Translations under genes and position numbers: made by a program
Assembly: GCA_910577805.1 (NCBI GenBank)
Contig: CAJTOE010000167.1
Span: 1 to 5,429, forward strand
Source of the DNA: an uncultured Oscillospiraceae bacterium
Lineage (GTDB): Bacteria > Bacillota > Clostridia > Oscillospirales > Oscillospiraceae
Direction of reading: 5' to 3'
DNA length: 5,429 nucleotides
Notes under the pieces: generated by a model
Seen by the model: the letters and a program-made list of their open reading frames with translations, nothing else
Told to the model about the DNA's origin: nothing
Database searches by the model: none
Shown here: positions 1 through 3,170 of the stretch, piece after piece
How positions within the stretch are numbered: position 1 is the first letter of the stretch
Layout of the letters: each line of letters starts with the position of its first letter

Positions 1-1361
1 AGCTGGTCCGGGTCGCCCACCAGGATCAGGCGGCATTCCGGCGGCAGAGCGTCGAGGAGCGCCGCCATCAGGGGCACGTCCACCATAGAGGTTTCGTCCA
101 CGATGACCGCGTCCGCCTTGAGAGGGTCGTACTGGTTTTTCATAAAAGCCAGCCGGCCGGACTGGGGGTCAAAATCCGGCTCCAGCAGCCGGTGGATGGT
201 GGAGGCCTCCGCGCCGCACAGCTCTCCCAGCCGCTTTGCGGCCCGGCCCGTAGGCGCGGCCAGCGCCGTCTCCAGGCCCAGCGCCTCAAACAGGGCCAGC
301 ACCCCCCGCAGAGAGGTGGTTTTACCGGTGCCCGGCCCGCCGGTGAGCAGCATGACCTGACGGCGGGCCGCCAGCCGGACGGCCTCCCGCTGCTCCTGGG
401 CGTAGGTGATGTGATGCTCCTGCTGGATGCGGTCGATGAGCTGATCCAGCGCCGCCGGGGGGCGCAGCTCCACCGCGCTCATTTCCCACATCCGCCAGGC
501 AATGAAGCACTCCGCCTGGTGCAGCTGAGGGACGTACACCGCCTCTACACCGGCGATGTCCTCCCGGACCACCTCGCCCCGGCTGCGCAGGCCGTCCAGG
601 CAGATTTCCAGAGCGTCGGTGCTCTGGTCCAGCAGCCGGGCCGTCGCGTCGATCAGCTTGTTCCAGGGCACGAAGCTGTGTCCGTTGTGATAGCAGTTGT
701 GGTGCAGCTCAAAGAGAAGCCCGGCCTCCAGCCGCTGGGCGTCCCCTGGGTCCAGGCCCAGGGACAGGGCGGTCTGGTCCGCCAGGGCGAAGTCCACGCC
801 GAACTCCTCGCCGGCCAATATGTAGGGGTTGCTCCGGACCAGGTCCAGCGCCGCGTCCCCGTAGTACCGGACCAGGGGGACCGCCAGCTCCATGGGGAGC
901 TGGTGCCGGGTCAGAAAATCCATCAGGCGGCGCATCCCCATTTGCTGGCGGAAGCTGGCGCTGATTTGCTGGGCGCGCTTGGGGGTGATGCCCTTGATCT
1001 GGACCAGCTTTTCCGGGTCCTCCAGAGCGTCCAGGGTGTTTTCGCCGAACTCCTCCAGCAGCCGCCGTGCGGTGGCCTTGCCCACGCCCTTCACCCCGCC
1101 GCAGGCCAGATAGTGGTACATTTCCTTCATGTTCTGGGGCAGGCGGCGCTCCACCGCCAGGGCCTTGAACTGGGGGCCGTAGGAGGGGTGCCGGGTCCAG
1201 CCTCCGTGCAGGATGAGATATTCCCCCGCCGTGACGCCGGGCATGGCGCCCACGGCGGTGATCTCCTCGTTTTCCAGCTCCAGGCGCAAAATCGTATAGC
1301 CGTTTTCCTCGTTCTGAAAGACGAGAGCGGACACGACCCCCTCTACGGTTTGCTGTTCCAT
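1..1361 (-). CDS. recD2: RecD2-family SF1B DNA helicase, C-terminal part beyond the window (partial)
   Basis: Stand-alone RecD-like 5'-3' DNA helicase, a cytoplasmic DNA repair and replication-fork protein of bacteria lacking a RecBCD partner. The 453 visible residues start at ATG 1361 and run off the left edge. A family-typical N-terminal domain comes first. A tandem helix-hairpin-helix region follows at about residues 80-140 (KGVGK at 91-95, IKGITPKRA at 122-130). The SF1 core then shows Walker A GGPGTGKTT (341-349, Lys347), motif Ia APTGRAAKRL (369-378), STIHRLL (387-393), Walker B VDETSMVD (421-428, Asp422/Glu423) and motif III VGDPDQ (448-453), where the window ends. RecD2 proteins are usually 700-800 residues, so about 290 residues, including motifs IV-VI, are missing only because of the window edge. 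The start is supported by GGGAGG about 10 bases upstream. It is the last visible gene of a minus-strand run, 27 bases after the 101-residue gene. The motifs make the identification secure. Confidence 0.95.
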   Translation of the reverse strand, partial: MEQQTVEGVVSALVFQNEENGYTILRLELENEEITAVGAMPGVTAGEYLILHGGWTRHPSYGPQFKALAVERRLPQNMKEMYHYLACGGVKGVGKATARRLLEEFGENTLDALEDPEKLVQIKGITPKRAQQISASFRQQMGMRRLMDFLTRHQLPMELAVPLVRYYGDAALDLVRSNPYILAGEEFGVDFALADQTALSLGLDPGDAQRLEAGLLFELHHNCYHNGHSFVPWNKLIDATARLLDQSTDALEICLDGLRSRGEVVREDIAGVEAVYVPQLHQAECFIAWRMWEMSAVELRPPAALDQLIDRIQQEHHITYAQEQREAVRLAARRQVMLLTGGPGTGKTTSLRGVLALFEALGLETALAAPTGRAAKRLGELCGAEASTIHRLLEPDFDPQSGRLAFMKNQYDPLKADAVIVDETSMVDVPLMAALLDALPPECRLILVGDPDQ

Positions 1362-1388
1362 TTGGGGCACGCCTCCCTCTTATGTATT

Positions 1389-1694
1389 TTACGGGGGATT
1401 TTGAATCGAGATCTCCGGCCAGCGCCGGGACAGCCGCTCGGCAATCTCCCGGCCCTGGGCGCTGAGTCCTCCGTCCACGATCTCGATGGAGCAGGAGAAC
1501 AGCCCCAGGCTCCGCAGCCAGATCAGCCCGCGCACAGTCTGTTCCAGGTTCTCGCCGTCCCCCACGCCCTGGACCAGTGTGCGCACGCCCTTGGCGGGGA
1601 TGGGACACAACAGCCGTCCCAGCAGCCAGCCGCCCAGCGCGGCCAGTCCCAGCGCGGACAGCACGGTCAGGATACATTCAAGCGTCCATGCCAC
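1389..1694 (-). CDS. small membrane-anchored protein of unknown function, C-terminus resembling a GT2 glycosyltransferase fragment
   Basis: 101-residue protein that I do not recognise as a named family. Residues about 5-29 form one hydrophobic segment (LTVLSALGLAALGGWLLGRLL), a likely membrane anchor or uncleaved signal. The soluble tail has ENLEQTVRGL (48-57) and IEIVDGGLSAQGREIAERL (70-88). These resemble the first half of a GT-A/GT2 glycosyltransferase fold (EENIEETLRSL ... IVVDDGSTDGTREIAERL), but the usual Asp-Asp is replaced by Asp-Gly-Gly and the catalytic second half is absent. If the likeness is real, this is a non-catalytic remnant or a reused fold. The start is GTG, chosen because a strong AGGAGGTGA lies just upstream. 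The gene lies between the COG2426-type gene (29-base gap) and recD2 (27-base gap), so it is probably co-transcribed with both. It appears to be a real gene from its spacing and ribosome binding site; the function is unknown. Confidence 0.8.
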   Translation of the reverse strand: MAWTLECILTVLSALGLAALGGWLLGRLLCPIPAKGVRTLVQGVGDGENLEQTVRGLIWLRSLGLFSCSIEIVDGGLSAQGREIAERLSRRWPEISIQNPP

Positions 1695-1700
1695 CAGGCA

Positions 1701-1709
1701 TCACCTCCT
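1701..1709 (-). promoter_or_regulatory. strong Shine-Dalgarno that sets a GTG start
   Basis: The minus strand reads AGGAGGTGA, a near-complete match to the 16S anti-Shine-Dalgarno. The AGGAGG core lies 9 bases before the GTG at 1694-1692. The nearby ATG at 1702 overlaps this site and is in another frame, so GTG is the best start for the 101-residue gene. Confidence 0.8.
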
Positions 1710-1723
1710 GGGTATTCTATGCC

Positions 1724-2215
1724 TCAGGCGGAGAAGAGGTTAACGCCCACATGGGTGAGGGCGATCATGATGCACCCGGCGGTGATGACGCCCAGCACCA
1801 CGGCGGGCATGGCCTTTTTCAGGCGCATGTCCAAAAATGCCGCCGCCAGACAGCCGGTCCAGGCGCCGGTCCCCGGCAGGGGGATGGCGACGAAGAGCCA
1901 GAGGCCTAAGTATTGGTATTTGCTGACCTTTTTTCCCTTCAGATGGGCCTTGCGCTCCAGTTTGTCCACAATGCTGTTGAGCTGGGGAAGGTATTTCCGC
2001 ATGAGGGCGAAAATACGGCGGATGTACACGATGATGAAGGGGGCGGGCAGGATATTGCCGATGACCGCCGCGGGGAACGCCAGGTAGTAGGGGAGGCCCA
2101 GAGCGACGCCGAAGGGGATGCCTCCGCGCAGCTCGATGATGGGGACCATGGAGACCAGCATGGTGAACAGGCACTTGCCTAACATCGTCTGGGTGAGCCA
2201 ATCGAATAATTGCAT
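1724..2215 (-). CDS. COG2426 / PF06695 'small multidrug export' family membrane protein
   Basis: 163-residue integral membrane protein, close to the usual length for this family. Hydrophobic stretches are at about residues 11-27, 35-65, 102-125 and 136-155. A charged, lysine-rich cytoplasmic-type loop (RRIFALMRKY to LERKAHLKGKKVSKYQ, 66-101) separates the two halves. Family hallmarks are IELRGGIPFG (27-36) in the first half and PLPGTGAWTG (112-121) in the second; both look like re-entrant or substrate-path motifs with a conserved Glu28-Leu-Arg-Gly-Gly. The name 'small multidrug export protein' is historical, and I know of no secure substrate. It begins the minus-strand run that continues into the 101-residue gene and recD2. 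ATG 2215 is preceded by AAAGG about 10 bases upstream, a modest ribosome binding site. No convincing promoter is visible between it and the repeat at 2264-2424, so it may be transcribed from within or beyond the repeat. Confidence 0.9.
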   Translation of the reverse strand: MQLFDWLTQTMLGKCLFTMLVSMVPIIELRGGIPFGVALGLPYYLAFPAAVIGNILPAPFIIVYIRRIFALMRKYLPQLNSIVDKLERKAHLKGKKVSKYQYLGLWLFVAIPLPGTGAWTGCLAAAFLDMRLKKAMPAVVLGVITAGCIMIALTHVGVNLFSA

Positions 2216-2222
2216 AATATTT

Positions 2223-2239
2223 GACCTTTTTCGACCTTT
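2223..2239. repeat. two GACCTTT units spaced by one helical turn, just upstream of the COG2426-type gene
   Basis: GACCTTT occurs at 2223-2229 and again at 2233-2239, a 10-base period. On the minus strand these read AAAGGTC and lie immediately before ATG 2215; the nearer one probably supplies the ribosome binding site. The same-face spacing could suit a regulator, but chance is not excluded. Confidence 0.4.
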
Positions 2240-2263
2240 CTTGTGGGGTGGGGGAGAGGATTA

Positions 2264-2424
2264 CACCCTCATCCGTCTGGCCTACGGCCAGCCACCTTCC
2301 CCCGTGAGGGGGAAGGCTCGAACACTGGCAGTTACCCAACTGCGGAGTAGTATCGATAGATGCATCGAAAAGCCTCCCCCCCTGGTGGGGGAAGGTGGCA
2401 CGCGAAGCGTGACGGATGAGGGGG
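2264..2424 (+). repeat. palindromic MITE-like repeat, copy 1
   Basis: 161-base element with terminal inverted repeats CACCCTCATCCGTC (2264-2277) and GACGGATGAGGGGG (2411-2424, one mismatch). Next come small variable hairpins: TGGCC-TAC-GGCCA on the left (2278-2290) and CACGC-GAA-GCGTG on the right (2399-2411). An inner inverted repeat follows, CCACCTTCCCCC (2292-2303) against GGGGGAAGGTGG. Each arm also folds on itself (CCTTCCCCC-GTGA-GGGGGAAGG on the left). The centre (2317-2372) contains the hairpins CAGTT-ACCC-AACTG and TCGAT-AGATGC-ATCGA. There is no coding capacity and no target-site duplication visible. It lies 8 bases past the stop of the XRE gene. I know this repeat style from Oscillospiraceae genomes but know no formal name for it. 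Confidence 0.85.
2368..2395 (-). terminator. hairpin plus T-run downstream of the XRE gene (part of repeat copy 1)
   Basis: On the minus strand CCTTCCCCC pairs with GGGGGGAGG (9 pairs, one G-T wobble) around a short ACCA-type loop, followed at once by CTTTT. It lies about 40 bases past the XRE stop codon (2433-2435). The T-run is short, so termination may be partial, which would allow read-through into the COG2426-type gene. Confidence 0.45.
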
Positions 2425-2432
2425 AGGGGAAG

Positions 2433-2651
2433 TTATGTTTCATCTCGCCCCAGGAGATAGTCTGTGGTTACGCCAAAGAAGTCAGCCAGAAAGATAAGCG
2501 TTGTGGTGGGGAGATTGACGGCCCCATATTCGATTCTCTGGTAATGCTGTTCTGTGCAGTCCAATAGAACTGCCATTTCCTTTTGGGTGACTTTTTTCTC
2601 TTTGCGTAGAGGCTTCAGCCGTTCACGCAGACCTGGCAAAATTGTTTTCAT
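2433..2651 (-). CDS. XRE / Cro-CI family helix-turn-helix repressor (72 aa)
   Basis: Small DNA-binding regulator that is almost entirely one HTH_3 domain. It opens with MKTILPGLRERLKPLRKEKK. The turn-and-scaffold helix is TQKEMAVLLDC (22-32) and the recognition helix is TEQHYQRIEYG (33-43). The ending LPTTTLIFLADFFGVTTDYLLGR (47-69) is the typical C-terminal part of clostridial XRE domains. There is no sensor or protease domain, so it probably acts as a plain dimeric repressor. I chose ATG 2651; the frame stays open to a TTG at 2709-2711, but the extra 20 residues do not look like domain sequence and would cover the promoter region. The ribosome binding site is weak (GAGGG about 12 bases upstream). 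It is divergent from the small plus-strand gene at 2732 and likely controls it and itself. Its GC content is lower than that of recD2 and uvrA, consistent with acquisition. Confidence 0.92.
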   Translation of the reverse strand: MKTILPGLRERLKPLRKEKKVTQKEMAVLLDCTEQHYQRIEYGAVNLPTTTLIFLADFFGVTTDYLLGRDET

Positions 2652-2668
2652 AATTTCTTGGTTCCCTC

Positions 2669-2697
2669 TTGACACAATTTTTGATACAGTGCATAAT
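2669..2697 (+). promoter_or_regulatory. sigma-A promoter for the small plus-strand gene
   Basis: A perfect -35 TTGACA (2669-2674) is followed by a 17-base spacer and a -10 CATAAT (2692-2697, 5 of 6). Predicted transcription starts near 2704, giving a leader of about 28 bases to ATG 2732. This is the best promoter match in the window. It lies inside the 5' leader of the divergent XRE gene. Confidence 0.75.
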
Positions 2698-2713
2698 GGC
2701 TGGGAAGACAACT

Positions 2714-2732
2714 TTTATAGCGGTGTTATAAA
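2714..2732. promoter_or_regulatory. 19-base dyad, candidate operator for the XRE repressor
   Basis: TTTATAGCGGTGTTATAAA is an imperfect palindrome: 7 of 9 arm positions pair around a central G. It lies downstream of the plus-strand -10, covers the ribosome binding region of the small gene, and overlaps the putative minus-strand -10. Binding there could repress both directions. The assignment to this XRE protein rests on position only. Confidence 0.4.
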
Positions 2733-2743
2733 TGAACGAACAA
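2714..2743 (-). promoter_or_regulatory. possible weak promoter for the XRE gene
   Basis: On the minus strand, TTGTTC (2743-2738, 3 of 6) is followed by an 18-base spacer and TATAAA (2719-2714, 5 of 6). Transcription would start near 2707 and run through a leader of about 55 bases to ATG 2651. The -35 is poor, so this is tentative; it overlaps the candidate operator. Confidence 0.4.
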
Positions 2744-2965
2744 ATAAAAGCCCTCTATCACCTGGAAACGGAGTCATCCCGCCTGGACTTCGAGCAGGAC
2801 CTGGACTACCAACTGTATTATACACAAGCCCAAGCCCTTTGGGAAGGGGGAGAAATGCCCTCGTCTTCTTCCATCTCCTGGATACCAGCAATTCCCTGGC
2901 CTTCGCCCATGGGCTTCGTACTGGACTCAACCTATGTGGGGACAAGCTTTCCCGTCTTTGATTGA
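2732..2965 (+). pseudogene. small helical protein gene with an apparent -1 frameshift near 2841-2871
   Basis: As it stands the frame from ATG 2732 gives 77 residues. The first 45 or so (MNEQIKALYHLETESSRLDF onward to LWEGGEMPS) look like a normal acidic, helical small protein. After that the frame turns into a serine/proline/tryptophan-rich tail that looks unnatural. The overlapping frame one base back reads FFHLLDTSNSLAFAHGLRTG and ends at 2961, which looks like a genuine helical C-terminus. Joining them gives about 75 residues. The general plan (N-terminal LYH, C-terminal FAHGLRTGLNL) loosely recalls small DUF6809-like proteins of Firmicutes, but I cannot assign it. A one-base loss within 2841-2871, which includes a G5 run (2846-2850), would explain the break; sequencing error is an alternative. 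A GGTG six bases before the ATG could act as a weak ribosome binding site. It has a strong promoter and lies opposite the XRE gene, so it is the likely regulated partner. Confidence 0.55.
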
Positions 2966-2988
2966 AAAGTAGTGCGGCCCTTTGGCTT

Positions 2989-3152
2989 CACCCTCATCCG
3001 TCACCGCCTGCGGCGGCGCCACCTTCCCCCACTAGGGGGAAGGTTCGGACACTGGTAGTTGCCCAAATGCGAAGTAGTATCGTTAGACGCACCGAAAAGC
3101 CTTCCCCCTCACGGGGGAAGGTGGCTGGCCGCAGGCCAGACGGATGAGGGTG
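2989..3152 (+). repeat. palindromic MITE-like repeat, copy 2
   Basis: 164-base element of the same family and central orientation as copy 1. The terminal repeats CACCCTCATCCGTC (2989-3002) and GACGGATGAGGGTG (3139-3152) are perfect and extend two bases outward to 16 (2987-3002 and 3139-3154). The variable hairpins are CCGCC-TGC-GGCGG (left, 3004-3016) and TGGCC-GCA-GGCCA (right, 3126-3138). Arm hairpins are CCTTCCCCC-ACTA-GGGGGAAGG and CCTTCCCCC-TCAC-GGGGGAAGG. The 56-base centre (3044-3099) matches that of copy 1 at 47 of 56 positions; 7 of the 9 differences are transitions. It fills the gap between the convergent small gene and uvrA, with no target-site duplication seen. Confidence 0.85.
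3095..3120 (-). terminator. hairpin plus T-run downstream of uvrA (part of repeat copy 2)
   Basis: On the minus strand a perfect 9-base-pair stem CCTTCCCCC / GGGGGAAGG with a GTGA loop is followed by CTTTTC. It starts about 50 bases after the uvrA stop codon. The stem is strong but the T-run has only four bases, so it is a plausible though not ideal intrinsic terminator. Confidence 0.5.
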
Positions 3153-3170
3153 AACCCACGCTTCACTCGA

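Larger units (their letters stand above)
2264..3152. mobile_element. possible composite unit: XRE gene and partner bounded by two palindromic repeats
   Basis: The divergent XRE/small-gene pair fits tightly between the two repeat copies (8 bases on one side, 23-27 on the other). The outermost arms, 2264-2318 and 3098-3152, are inverted copies identical at 54 of 55 bases, so the 889-base unit as a whole has long terminal inverted repeats. Its interior is AT-richer than the flanking operon genes. No transposase and no target-site duplication are visible, so any movement would need help in trans, or the likeness arose by gene conversion. This is inference from arrangement. Confidence 0.4.

Noticed and set aside
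709..1677. 322-residue open frame on the minus strand
   Set aside because: It overlaps recD2 and the 101-residue gene in another frame, has an arginine/glycine/proline-rich composition and no recognisable motif.
192..2087. 631-residue open frame on the plus strand
   Set aside because: It runs antisense to three well-supported genes (recD2, the 101-residue gene and the COG2426-type gene), is rich in Gln/His/Gly/Pro typical of shadow frames in GC-rich DNA, and shows no domain.
1740..2339. 199-residue open frame on the minus strand
   Set aside because: It shadows the COG2426-type gene in another frame and extends into repeat copy 1; composition is histidine/arginine/proline-rich.
2433..2711. 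Longer XRE protein starting at TTG 2711
   Set aside because: The added 20 residues do not resemble the family and lie across the promoter region; ATG 2651 begins at the natural edge of the HTH domain.
2841..2871. Programmed -1 ribosomal frameshift joining the two half-frames
   Set aside because: I see no canonical X-XXY-YYZ slippery heptamer in the right frame and no clear stimulatory hairpin just after it; a simple indel is the more economical explanation.
2554..2961. 135-residue open frame on the plus strand
   Set aside because: Its first part is antisense to the XRE gene and not protein-like. Only the last 30 or so residues look real, and they are interpreted as the frameshifted end of the small gene at 2732.
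2264..3152. CRISPR-like array or spacers from the repeated palindromes
   Set aside because: There are only two copies, each about 160 bases, separated by genes; there is no regular short repeat-spacer pattern.
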